Below, in pieces: positions 29,808 through 40,109 of a stretch of 64,000 nt of DNA. Source of the DNA: Athripsodes cinereus (Eukaryota; Arthropoda; Insecta; Trichoptera; Leptoceridae); assembly GCA_947579605.1 (NCBI GenBank), contig OX388317.1:20231384-20295383 (forward strand). Reading direction: 5' to 3'. How positions within the stretch are numbered: position 1 is the stretch's first letter; each line of letters starts with the position of its first letter. The notes under the pieces were generated by a model. It ran no database searches, was not told where the DNA came from, and saw nothing but the letters and a program-made list of their open reading frames with translations. The position numbers and the translations under genes were made by a program.

Positions 29808-30734
29808 TTGTTATACAAAAAGCGTTTTTCAAAACAAGAGTTATTTACTCAACTCCTTTTATATACCTCTCGAGGAAAACGACTTGATGGGGTGTTGCTA
29901 TGAATGTACTATACATACTTAATTGGAAAGCATTGTAGGTATTGACTATAATTAATAATATTCTATGATGATTTTATACAACATTAATCACACCCTAGCG
30001 ATTAATAAATATTATAACACAGGTTGTATACGATCAATTGATCCTAAAACACTTTACTAGTGCTTACCCTCGATCGTTTGCGGATCATGTTTCAAACATA
30101 CTGAAACCCTCAAAGTGCTTATTGCTAGTCTGTCTTTGTAACTGGAATTTGTTATTTGAGAACTCAGTATAAAATAATATCTTATATTGTATGTTGGATA
30201 ATGTTACTTAGAAGGCAAATAGTTATAGGAGCATTATTGAATTCTTAACAGTTTTTCTAAACTATAAAAGTTTTTGCTGTAGATTTCTCTACAAATATTA
30301 AGACTTACGTTTTATATTGGTAATTTTCAAGCGCCCTGTAAAAGACAGGTATTCAAATAAGATAACAAACGTGTAAGAGATAGAGTATGTCACCTTTACT
30401 GGAAATTTTATGTTTTTATGATACGGAAAGGAAGAATAATAACTTGTTGATTATATAAAAAAAATAATTATCTACTTTTTACTAACTTTTTCATAGTTAG
30501 CAAATACAGATAAATAAAACATTATATTTTAATGGCTCAACTTCAAAAAAGATAATCTCGTGTTGTAAAGTGAGTTACATTGTAACAAAATAACAAAACA
30601 ATACAATAGTTAATAAAAAAAAAGAAAACCCTGTCAGAACATTAGTAAAACATATCCATAAAACGTGAAAAAAAGGAGAAACACACATAAAACGAATAAT
30701 ATTTTTTATTAAAGTTTAGTGTTACTATACAGTA
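29808..30734. other. AT-rich spacer with a family A scrap
   Basis: GCGCCCTGTAAAAGACAGGT at about 30331-30350 resembles the CCTGTAAAAGGCAGGTGTTC block of family A. Nothing else is recognised. Confidence 0.45.
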
Positions 30735-30826
30735 TAACTAACGCACTACCGGTTTCGTGTACTCCGAATTCGCATCATCAGGTGCTGATCGTACCTATAG
30801 ATCAACGGCGAAACCGGTCGTAAAAT
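30735..30826. repeat. Possible short inverted-repeat element
   Basis: CTACCGGTTTCG on the left and CGAAACCGGTCG on the right are complements around GCATCATCAGGTGCTGATCG. No second copy is in the window, so membership in a mobile family is a guess. Confidence 0.4.
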
Positions 30827-31554
30827 AGTTATACTCGCTTGTAACAGAAACTATTATATATGTGTAGGTAATAATAAATATTATTCAAGTGTTACAAAGT
30901 TAATGCCGATACAATTATCGTAACGTGCGAGTAGTTTGCTGATTACCCAGCTTGAGAAAGATGCCACAACGGTATAGATAAATAGATTTTATTATTCATA
31001 ACAAAGTAATCAGTCAGCTTTGTTTAATCTTTGTTTAGTCTTCAGTATAAAACTTTAAGTTATTAGCACTTTGCATCTGATGGAAGATAAAGGCCAATTC
31101 AGAAAGGATCACGAATAACAGCACTCAGAAAACAGGTCAAAATACTAAAGTAAAGGAGTGGCTTTCTAAATTAGCAGAAATAATAATTAGTTTCTGCCAG
31201 TCACTCAGTACTAATTCACGAACAATGTCAAGATTGTAACAATCGAAAAGTTATCTTGATGTACCTACACTGACAGGCAACCAGCATTGTGAGTTGTATG
31301 GTGTTGAAATTTCATAATTGAGAACATCATTCTTCATTTTCCTGCCATAGCTTTTGTTAAGTGTATTATTTGTCGACTCATTGTTTTTAATTATTAGAAT
31401 ATTATTATAAATTAGTATAAGTACTTTTAAAAGCATGGAAATACGTGAGTTCGTGATAGAATAATGAATTATTAGTTTATTATACATATTTATGGCTAAT
31501 TTCAAATTCGTTAGTAAAGAGAGATATGACTTTTTTCAACATTCGAGTCTATTT
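30827..31554. other. AT-rich spacer
   Basis: A degenerate family A 3' end may lie near 30925-30975 (GTTTGCTGATTACCCAGCTT, then ATGCCACAACGGTATAG). The 84-codon minus frame at 31251-31505 has no motif and is not called. Confidence 0.45.
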
Positions 31555-32040
31555 AGGTATATATGCAAGCGAGACTTGGACATGATTTACGAAGGACGAA
31601 AGTGGAATAAATTCAGTGGAAATGCGATAGCTGAAAAGAATTGTTGGTAAAACACGGCGTGATAGATTGGAAATTGAGAATATTAAGAAAATGAGCGGAT
31701 TGAGAGGAGTATTGTGGACAGAATGCGTGTAAACAAGTTATGATGAACTGGACATGTTCAGCGAATGCACGATGAAAGGATGACAAAGAGGATGTACCTA
31801 TTTATATGAAAGATGGAATGTGAGGAAGCCCTATCGTCCAAGAACCACGTGGCTTGATCACGTGGATCAAATTCTTAAGGACGGCCGCGTGTTGAGCAAG
31901 AGAATTCGTCGTGCAAGTTTGAGAAACTGGATGAATGAAGAGGAAGCGAAAGAAGTATATAAATATAAATCTATATGGCGTTCCGTTCTCTCTGCCTACC
32001 CCACCTGGGACTTGACGTGAGGGTATAGAGATAGAGTGGT
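31555..32040 (+). mobile_element. LINE (subfamily I) 3' portion with its terminus
   Basis: From YASETWT (31560s), a typical LINE post-RT motif, a broken frame runs through RIVGKT and M..ERMTKR to an open stretch. That stretch reads MRKPYRPRTTWLDHVDQILK, then DGRVLSKRIRRASLRNWMNE, EEAKEVYKYKSIWRSVLSAY and PTWDLT, then TGA. The TGA is followed at once by GGGTATAG and AGATAG repeats. So the 3' UTR is only a few bases and the terminal CCCCACCTGGGAC hairpin lies in the last codons. Short 3' UTRs ending in microsatellites are typical of RTE-clade LINEs. Confidence 0.82.
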
Positions 32041-32064
32041 TACCAGTGGACAAATTCCTGAATT

Positions 32065-32145
32065 TAAGAAGTAAATTGTATGTTTTTCAAACACCTGCCT
32101 TTTACAGGACACTCGAAGAATTACGGAAAAGAATGGGAGACCCCA
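32065..32145 (-). repeat. Repeat family A, 5'-half fragment
   Basis: AAACACCTGCCTTTTACAGG, ACACTCGAAGAATTACGG and AAAAGAATGGGAGACC are the 5' half in reverse. It stands head-to-head with the full copy that starts 3 bp further on. Confidence 0.85.
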
Positions 32146-32147
32146 TT

Positions 32148-32395
32148 TATCCCGTGGAGCACCCGGTAAAGAATTGGTCTCCCACTCTTCTGCGTAAGTT
32201 TTCGAGTGTCCTGTAAAAGGCAGGTGTTCGAAAAAATTAAGACATTTTACATCTTAAATTCAGCGATGAGGTTTGCCACCCATCCTGAATGTCTTGATTT
32301 TATATTGGCACGGAGAGGACAGTTTGCATGTTTCTTACATGCAGCTGATCTGCTGGCTACCCCACTTGTGGGATGTGCCGTGATGGTATAATAAT
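32148..32395 (+). repeat. Repeat family A, full-length copy
   Basis: Runs from TTTATCCCGTGGAGCACCCG, through AAAGAATTGGTCTCCCACTC, TTTTCGAGTGTCCTGTAAAA, GGCAGGTGTTCGAAAAAATT, CATCTTAAATTCAGCGATGA and GGCACGGAGAGGACAGTTTG, to CCCCACTTGTGGGATGTGCC and GTGATGGTATAATAATAA. Nearly identical to 54127-54372. It can serve as the reference unit in this window. Confidence 0.95.
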
Positions 32396-32401
32396 AATAA
32401 T

Positions 32402-32612
32402 AAAATGGGAGACCAATTCTTCGCCGGGTATTCCACGGCTTAAGCTTAGGTTTTGCATAAAATATTACGACAAAATAAAATAAAAAAGTACCTAATAACA
32501 CACCTCATCGCACTGTTGAAGAAACTTGATGTCTTATTCGTAATGTTTTACAAATTTCTTCCTTCTACAAGACATCCGAAAACTTACAAAAAATAGTGGG
32601 TGAGACCTGTTC
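32402..32612 (-). repeat. Repeat family A fragments in reverse
   Basis: AATGGGAGACCAATTCTTCG, then CCGGGTATTCCACGGC (32403-32440) is a 5'-end piece. ACACCTCATCGCACTGTTGA to GTGGGTGAGACCTGTT (32500-32612) is a second, more diverged piece. Confidence 0.65.
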
Positions 32613-33124
32613 AGTTCCGACGACTCTATGGACTGATTTTGGTATTCAAACAAACAGGTAGATACATCTTTTGTGTTGTAAGCATCTGTCAGTAAAGTGG
32701 TATCATTGAATAAATAATTAATTCCATACAAACATTGTGTTAATAATACTTGACGTAATATTATGATAGATTGCTTAGTTTACTTGAGGGTTATTGTTAT
32801 TCTTAGTAATATAACACCTGGCTCTTTCAATGGATTACTTCAGAGAAAATACTTTTAAACATCTTAGACATAATTTTTTTTAAAAGTGCACTAGCACCGC
32901 TACGCGCACAGTCACAGGTAATGTGTATTACAAAACACGTGATTGTATTAGTAACCGAGTAGCATCACTGTTATTGGCTGGTGCATTGTTTGGTGTGTTT
33001 AGCACACTCATTACTGAAGGATTTGTTAGTACCTAATCATTTACCTATGAGCGGGGCACTCTTATAGGAGTTCTACTCTACGTTGAGTATTGTAGAATAC
33101 ATATTAATAAGTTGCAACTGTATA
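32613..33124. other. AT-rich spacer
   Basis: No gene recognised. Confidence 0.45.
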
Positions 33125-33508
33125 TATATATGGACAATTTGTAATGCGCCGTTTACTCATAACATGACCTCAAGGGCGCTGTATAACGTATCCATCACCC
33201 GAAACTCCCAGCAAAAAGGTATAGACATCTGCGCGTACTTTTGGGCTTCACTCTTCCTGGGACCTTGTCTATCGGGCTCTTCCCTGTTGTGTCTGGGGAC
33301 CTCCCGAAGCTCTCGGGTTCTAGATGTACATTGGATGCTTCGGGGGTACTGGAGTGGGAGTGGGCTGTGGGGGTGAGTGATTCAAGTTATACTAAATTTA
33401 TGCCTGTAATAGGGTGCAGCATTGATCATATTTTTTTTTCATCGCTTAAGTAATAACCTTTATTTTGTGCCTATTGGTATATGATTGTAAAATAAATAAA
33501 TAAATAAA
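33125..33508 (+). repeat. Unclassified retroelement-like segment, G+C-rich with an AAATA tail
   Basis: It begins with the family G block (33133-33185) and continues through an unusually G+C-rich stretch (about 33230-33380, for example GGGGGTACTGGAGTGGGAGT). It ends in GTGCCTATTGGTATATGATT and (AAAT)n at 33485-33508. The tail and base composition suggest a 5'-truncated LINE 3' region. The two frames across it (97 and 70 codons) carry no recognisable domain. Confidence 0.45.
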
Positions 33509-33792
33509 AGAATGAATATATATGATGAATATCATACCCTTAATCTCCCCACCCCCTTTCCAATCCCTTATTTTAGTGTTAAAAGTATTTTTCACATTTC
33601 ACTGGATTTTCACACTTGTGTTGACATGTATTCTGAACAAATGTCGAATAGGTATAGTGGTTTGAAACAGGAGTTTATGAATGTACCATGGATAAAGTGC
33701 ACTTCAACCAGCCTAAACCAATTCGTTATCATAGGAACACTTTTCTTATTTATTTATTTTATTCTACACTGTATATTGTTTCTTCGTTTTCT
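33509..33792. other. Spacer
   Basis: No gene recognised. The plus-strand frames that run through it continue into antisense LINE sequence. Confidence 0.4.
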
Positions 33793-33936
33793 CTACGTGT
33801 CTTGTCGGGTCTCCCCGACGTTGACGACCACCTGGGAGAAATCCTTCCTGTTCTGGACAGCACGAAACAGCTCTTCCACACCTCTCAACCCGGTCCACTT
33901 CTGAATGTTCTGGAGCCAGGAAAGCCGCTTCTTCAT
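33793..33936 (-). pseudogene. LINE polymerase C-terminal tail, 47 codons
   Basis: The minus strand reads MKKRLSWLQNIQKWTGLRGV, then EELFRAVQNRKDFSQVVVNV and GETRQDT, then TAG. The K-SWLxNIxxWTGL..EELFRAxxNRxxF pattern is the conserved end of a widespread insect LINE family. It ends at a clean stop. Everything upstream is missing. Confidence 0.8.
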
Positions 33937-34003
33937 TGTTTACAATAATACAAATTAAAGCATTTATCATGGAAAATATCAGTTATACAATTCAATGTAC
34001 AGA

Positions 34004-34060
34004 GGTTGAGTTTATCGCTAAAATGCGATGTCTTCCAACTAACCCAGTTGATTCCAAAGA
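34004..34060 (-). repeat. Repeat family C head, reverse
   Basis: GAGTTTATCGCTAAAATGCG, then ATGTCTTCCAACTAACCCAG, is the complement of the family C head (CTGGGTTAGTTGGAAGACAT). Confidence 0.65.
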
Positions 34061-34407
34061 AGAGTTTTCACAGTCTGTTAGTTGTGTGAATGAGGTGTCT
34101 ATTCTTGTGCCTGTTAGGCAACAAATTGTGAAAGCGAAATAACAAAAAATGAGTAGGTAGGTGCTATTTAGGAATATGTTTTTTTTTAAATTTTCCTATT
34201 TTTTGTTTAATAATAACATACATGTTGGATGTATGAATGGGTTGTATTGTACGTGTGAAATTATGAGATGTGTGTTTGTTTTATATGCCATTGCTGAAGT
34301 GTGCACTCTTTGGATGTAAGACTGTTGGAATATTTCTATTGCTTATTTATCTGTGATTTATATTTTTTTATATGTTCTGTAGGTACCATATTGACCAAAG
34401 CCATATA
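34061..34407. other. AT-rich spacer
   Basis: Nothing recognised. Confidence 0.4.
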
Positions 34408-34900
34408 ATTTTTTTTTTTTTTTTTTTTAAATATATTTATTTTATTCATAAATATACAGTAAACATTGATATTGCATTAATAAAACAATATAACACACAG
34501 TAAAAATGCTCCCTCCATAAGCAACTAAATGCTTGTGCGGAGGGTCGGATTTCAATTATAACATTAACACACATATAAGAATCATCTAGAAATATCAATA
34601 CACATATAAGAATTTGTTACAAATAGCAAACTTTCAGTTCTCATGTACGTTCATCAAACGTTCAACAAAATCTACCAGCACAATACAAAATTAAACCAAT
34701 ACAATTACCTATTCACAACGTCAAAACAATATACAAATCAGTTGGATCAATTTTCCTCTCATCAACATTAACACAAACACAGAAATACATCACTTTTACG
34801 CGATTCAGTGCTCAATGATGACATCATGAGCCCGAATCTCAAAATTGTCGCTGAAAGTGTTATCCCGTCTTATCCGGCTTGTAGCGCTTCAAATAAATAA
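34408..34900 (-). repeat. Possible LINE 3' UTR with poly(A) tail, reversed
   Basis: A run of about 20 T at 34408-34429 is followed by AAATATATTTATTTTATTCA and then a more complex, less AT-rich body (GCTTGTGCGGAGGGTCGGAT, CATGAGCCCGAATCTC). This is the layout of a poly(A)-tailed retrotransposon in reverse. No coding motif was found to confirm it. Confidence 0.4.
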
Positions 34901-35929
34901 ATATCTCATGTTTCTATAAATTAATTAAGTCATCTAATCATCTATTTCTTTTTCTTGACTAATTATACAAATCAAAGTATGAGCACGTATATAATTAGTG
35001 TACCTACATGTGCGCTTTGCAAGTGTAGGTAACGAAATAATGTATAAATAACGGTGAAAAAGATTTTCCGTACATAAATTTGTCTTATTTCAAAATATGC
35101 TCATATTCAAAATTTTACAAAATCTTGTAAAAATTGTGAAATTCAATCAACATAATCTTCCACCAAAAACCGTCAGTCAATATGTTAAACTCTACAATAT
35201 AAGACTAGTGATATTCATATTATATTACATGGGATACTGTTCAGTATTTGAGCCAAAAAAAAATAAAACTTTATGTTCATAATATCTTACAGAGAGTAAC
35301 AAGAGGTAGCCATACATTGTATGTTGGGATAGTAAAACTTATCCTAAACACGAAATGTTGACAGTTCCACTATAAAAATAATAATAATAATAACAACAAT
35401 ATTCTGTTTCTGTCATAAATCTTTCAGGATTATATCAAAATATCTAAATCTGGAAAATTTGCATACGTCTATAAAATGTCAGAATACAGCAATATAACTG
35501 GTATTATTATTACTATTATAATAAACCAGCTTATTACCCAGAGACTTGCGCGCGACTATCTAGAAAAAAATACACAACATGATCTTTTTTTGTCGTGAAA
35601 AAAAATTATCCGTCAAAAAGCGAGTTTATTCAATAATACTATTTTCTTCTTCTCTTTCCTGACATTTATTTATTAACTCTTTCAAGGAACAAACAGTCAT
35701 TGCAGGAATATTACAAGAATCAATGTTACATACAATATAGACCACAGAGTCTCCCTAATCCACTGCATAGTTATTATTATAATTCAAAGTAACTAAAAAC
35801 AAGGATAGACATTATTACAATATCAGCAGGTAAAACATGATTAAATAATCAATCATAAATCAATAATAATAAGTAACAAATAATATTTTAATGATAAATG
35901 ACAATAAATGACATCCCAACTTAATGCCG
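34901..35929. other. AT-rich DNA with no supported gene
   Basis: Only simple ATA/AAT repeats and a TTTATTTATTAACTCTTTCA stretch (35665) resembling a reversed retroelement tail. No gene is visible. Confidence 0.45.
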
Positions 35930-36200
35930 CTGAAGGCTATTTATGGTCGGTTCTTCTCGTTCTAATGTTATTTATCTATCTATTCGCTATTTTATCGTCA
36001 ATCAAGTCATTTCTCCGCAGGATTCTATTAAATTGTGACACTCAGATATTTTTTAGTCTCCCTCTTGATGAATGTTGAGGGAAATTTATTGACATGATTT
36101 TGTTAACGATGTGTTCCGGTGGTCTTCGCCTTATGTGACCATACCATCTTAGTTGCCTCTCTTTTAGCTTGCTATTTATGTCAGTAACACCCATGCTGCC
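35930..36200 (-). mobile_element. LINE C-terminal remnant
   Basis: The minus strand reads GVTDINSKLKERQLRWYGHI, then RRRPPEHIVNKIMSINFPQH, followed by a frame interrupted by stops (FNRILRRNDLIDD). The KLKERQLRWYGHIRRRP motif is a hallmark of the tail of insect LINE polymerases. It is the same family as 9945-10155. Confidence 0.8.
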
Positions 36201-36306
36201 ACGAATGCGTAAACTTTTTATTGAAATTTACCGTTTCATCTTCAGAACTTAACATAACCTATATTATTCATAGACAGTTGGTATGTTGTGGTGAGGAGGT
36301 GAAGTA

Positions 36307-36323
36307 GGGAGGGTGGGGTAGGG
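36307..36323 (+). other. G-quadruplex-forming motif
   Basis: GGGAGGGTGGGGTAGGG has four G-runs with loops of 1, 1 and 2 bases. It lies in a 70-bp purine-rich tract (36280-36350) that is exceptional in this AT-rich window. Confidence 0.7.
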
Positions 36324-36359
36324 AGTGGAGTTGAGATTAGAAGAAACGGAAGATATGGG

Positions 36360-36874
36360 TGGGATCTGGATATCCGTAATATATTTATATTCTAATACAT
36401 GATTATTTAATGCTAACGATTCTAATATGTCTAATTTTTTACTTTATTTTTGACTAGATTGAGTTTTCGATTCTTTACATGTGATATCCTAGGTCTATAG
36501 TCCAACGCCAATGGTCACACATAAATTCTTTGTCTACAGAAAAATAATTTTATATATTAAGATTAGTAAGACAATGGTTCGCCAACCAACCAAGAGAATT
36601 GGTGCATGGATAGTTGAGAGATTTCATATTAGAATCTTGGCATCCTACAACCGTAATATTTCTAAAATACAAATGTTCCGTTGTCTGTACAACTATGTAC
36701 TAAGAAAAAATAATAATACGTTATACATAATAATATTTTTTTGTTTTAGAATTTATGATTAGAGCCAGACTCGTTGGGTAGGACAGCTAGTATGAAATGA
36801 CAAATTATAATGTGAACAATGATATACATACGTTTTAGTATCAAATTTAAAATAAATGTAAGTTAATATGTAGA
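36360..36874. other. AT-rich spacer
   Basis: The 83-codon plus frame at 36511-36762 shows no motif. Nothing else is recognised. Confidence 0.4.
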
Positions 36875-36965
36875 TCTCATCGCTGACTTAAAAAAGTAAA
36901 ATATCTTTTTTTTTAACATTTTAGTCACGGGACACTCGAAAACTTACGGATATGAGTGGGAGACT
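36875..36965 (-). repeat. Repeat family A, 5' half
   Basis: ATCTCATCGCTGACTTAAAA, CACGGGACACTCGAAAACTT and ACGGATATGAGTGGGAGACT. The 3' half is absent. Confidence 0.75.
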
Positions 36966-37084
36966 GTCTGCGTATTTATTTCGTGTAATTACTGTTGTAA
37001 TTACACTAAAAAATACCCCAACTAGAGACCGTTAGGCCAATTATTTGATATCCCTTATTTTTTTATTGTTAAGACAAAACTTGA

Positions 37085-38095
37085 CTTTTAATATACATAT
37101 TGAGGAAATTGTCGGCAAAGCAATGAGAGTTTTGGGCTTTGTTTTCAGATTGGCCGTCGATTTGAAGTTGATTCAGTCGTATAGATTATTATTTAATCAA
37201 TTATAAAATGGGTATACCACTGGAAAATATTGACTATCCTGCCTTGATGAGTGAGCTCGGTTTACTCAGTTTACAAAACCGTAGAGAAATAGCCGACCTT
37301 AGTTTCCTTTATAAATTAATAAATGGCATAGTTGACTCCCCAGAGCTGCTCGGACTTATTCAGTTTCATGTCCCGACCCGATCTACCAGACAGACATCTC
37401 TGTTCCATGAGTATAATGCAAAAAACAATTATATGTTTCATTCTCCTATAGTTCGGATCCATCGTCTGGGTAATCTGGTGGAGGGATATGCAGACATCAT
37501 AGCCGATGGTTTCCTCAAATATAAATCTGACGTAATCAAACAATATAACCAAATGTTAAAATGACATTGGGCAACTCGTTGATCATCTACCCATTTATGT
37601 TCAACATTTTATCGAGTGTTGTAAATTTTGAGTCAATCATTTAATCATACTTTCTATATCACTTTGACCTAAATTAATCTGACTTAAAATCTTATTAAAC
37701 AATGTTCCAATTATAATTTCTCTAATTAAAATGACTATTTGAATATTTTGGATTGACATATAATAATTATCTCACTTACACTTATACCTGTTTGACATTA
37801 AATATTTATCCTCTTTTGACATTGAATTTTTAATTATCTCATTACTAATTTTTTTACTTGTATGACTTTATATTTATGAATCCTCTACTTAAAATGACTT
37901 GTTTGAATATTTTATTTTGACATATTTATAAGAATTGTATTATATACATTTATTTTACCAGTATTACTATTTTTTATTCGACACATTAATTGTAATTTTT
38001 TTGTCATGTTGTTGTTCTCTATTCTGATTTGATTGTAAACATGTTAAAGGCTAACGCCGTGAATATATGTAAATAAAAAAATAAAAAAAATAAAG
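37085..38095 (+). mobile_element. Jockey/CR1-like LINE, 3' end with internal deletion
   Basis: The plus strand first reads EEIVGKAMRVLGFVFRLAVD then LKLIQSYRLLFNQL and a stop (37100-37203). A 118-codon open stretch follows (37208-37564): ALMSELGLLSLQNRREIADL, SFLYKLINGIVDSPELL, FHVPTRSTRQTSLF. The R-x-x-DL-FLYKLxNGxxD pattern is typical of the C-terminus of Jockey/CR1-type polymerases. The break between the two parts looks like a deletion. About 500 bp of AT-rich 3' UTR ends in AAATAAAAAAATAAAAAAAA at 38070-38092. It cannot make a working polymerase. Confidence 0.82.
37208..37564 (+). pseudogene. C-terminal part of a LINE reverse transcriptase ORF
   Basis: 118 codons without an upstream RT domain. 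The region is the post-RT tail of the element at 37085-38095. It begins by chance at an ATG after the internal deletion. No enzymatic motif (for example the RT FADD box) is present. Confidence 0.8.
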
Positions 38096-38935
38096 AGTTG
38101 TTTGAGTCATCAACAATATTATAAATCATATTTAAATATTTCTTGATTTGATTTAGATAAGAGCATTGGGTAGTGACATTATTACAAGAGGAAATTCTAT
38201 TAATCGACACTCCGTGCTTTCGAGAGGTAAGTTAAAAGGACGAATGAAGAAAATAAAATAATGCAATCGATTCAGAAAGCCTACACGGCGCTTCATGACA
38301 ATATACTGCCCTTCGCAATATTCAATTCAATAAGTTTAGTATTTCGAAGAAATATTTTGTGATTGCAGCAAGTTTTTAGAAATTCAAGTTCAGTAAAGAG
38401 AAAAATGAGATTAATTTTCATCATGATTCTGTCTTTTTTCATTTCTTCCATTTGTTGAGCAAAATGCAATCTCTTTTATATGAAATACTTACATAATAAT
38501 ACTTACGAAATATAATGATATATGATATACCTATGTCTACCTAGGTACTTTAAACTATAGAAACATGGGAATTATCTTACACGATATTATGTAAAGTTTA
38601 AGAGAAGGGGAATGTCGTAAAAAAAGAGGAAAAATGTACTACGAGTGTTTTTACCGGATGTGAAACAAAAGAAGCGGGCTGTTACGAACCGGAAACGTAG
38701 TAGAGTGAAACCTACATCCATACGTACCTACATTTTAAGTAAAGTTGTCGTCAGAAAATGATCAGGAAGAAAAAAAATAATGGAGAACACCAAGTTGGTG
38801 TTTAGTATAAGATGTAGAAATAAAGGATATTTTCAAAGTTTTTTTATATATCTCCCAATCTATAGTATCACAGCATAACAGTATCACAAATGAGATACCT
38901 AGTTAGAGGATTAATAATGTAATAGGTATTTCACT
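38096..38935. other. AT-rich spacer
   Basis: No gene recognised. Confidence 0.45.
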
Positions 38936-39542
38936 GTTCCGTGGAGCACCCGACAAAGGATTGGTCTCCCACTCTTTTCTGTAAGTTTGCGAAAGTTTTG
39001 TAAAAAGTAAATAAGTTCGAAAAAAATAAAAACATTTTTCATCTTTCTCTGGCTCTGGCTCACACCAAACAGCAACTGGCTTGCTATTGCACAATACTCC
39101 AATTAATATTATACTGTTCTGTGTCAGAGACACTGTACTTGTCAATCAACTAATGAAAATAAATGGTGGAAGTTCATGTTAAATTATTAAAAATAAAACA
39201 TTTACTTCCTCAGTGAATTTATTGATCGCGATCATGGTTTTCAAGAGCATCCGCTCTCATTATCAGACGAGACGTGGGATACCCCATTGCTAAATTGAAT
39301 ATTACTGGTGGTGTGCGGAACTGTCAATGTAAATTGACAGGTACATTGTCTCTGACACAGAACAGTATAATATTAATTGGAGTATTGTGCAATAGCAAGC
39401 CAGTTGCTGTTTGGTGTGAGCCAGAGCCAGTGAAAGATGAAAAATGTTTTTATTTTTTCGAACTTATTTACTTTTAACAAAACTTTCGCTAACGTACAGT
39501 AAAGAGTGGGAGACCAGTCTTTTGTCGGGTGCTCCATGGAAC
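38936..39542. repeat. Large inverted duplication, ~210-bp arms with 186-bp spacer
   Basis: The arms 38936-39146 and 39333-39542 are near-exact complements. From the outside in, each arm holds the 5' half of repeat family A (GGAGCACCCGACAAAGGATT and GAGTGGGAGACCAGTCTTTT on the respective strands), then GCTCACACCAAACAGCAACT and GGCTTGCTATTGCACAATAC, then TCTGTGTCAGAGACA. The spacer carries family B sequence (GGTGGAAGTTCATGTTAAAT and TCAAGAGCATCCGCTCTCAT). It is a foldback built from other repeats. Confidence 0.95.
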
Positions 39543-40109
39543 TAGTAATCTTCTTACGTAAAGCATCTTGATGTTTTATATGAAAAATTAAATAAAACAG
39601 AAAAAGATTGATTTTCCTTAATTAATTATAATCCTGTTTCTCAAACAGGCGCCAACCGTAAAATACTAACCTACATAGATACTTATTATATATATCGTAC
39701 CTTAATTAGAATTCTGAAATACAAGTAAAAGGTGGTATTAATTCAGGAATACTTGAAAATTATAAGGGAAGCTTTTATTATAAATAAGTAGGTTGTACAG
39801 AAAGTCCTTAGAAAGTACATATTACATCAGTATATAGTACGTATCCTATAGAATTATAATATATTTCATAATATTCATTTTAATAATTTTTCTTCTCATT
39901 ATTTTTAGATATGTACATAATTAGTTACGAAAAAATTTCAAGAACAACTTTTCAGAGAAAAAAATGCGGAAGAAAGAGAAGAAATTAATTAATAATTGAA
40001 TATAATAATGCGCTTGTTTTTTATACCGACATTGTTGTCTTCAAAATAATAAAAATATTTTTAAAAAAGGAGTTTTTTTATTTCCCTCATACCAGTTCTT
40101 ATTACATAA
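39543..40109. other. AT-rich spacer
   Basis: Nothing recognised. Confidence 0.45.

Noticed and set aside
32148..32395. Repeat family A as a Helitron
   Set aside because: There is a hairpin near the 3' end, but the terminus is a TATAG-type tandem tail, not the CTRR end expected of Helitrons. The 3' match to a LINE explains it better. Not fully excluded.
33764..33970. 68-codon minus-strand frame
   Set aside because: It is the wrong frame of a LINE tail. The adjacent frame at 33793-33936 gives the recognisable polymerase end.
37316..37552. 78-codon minus-strand frame
   Set aside because: Antisense shadow of the LINE C-terminal frame at 37208-37564.
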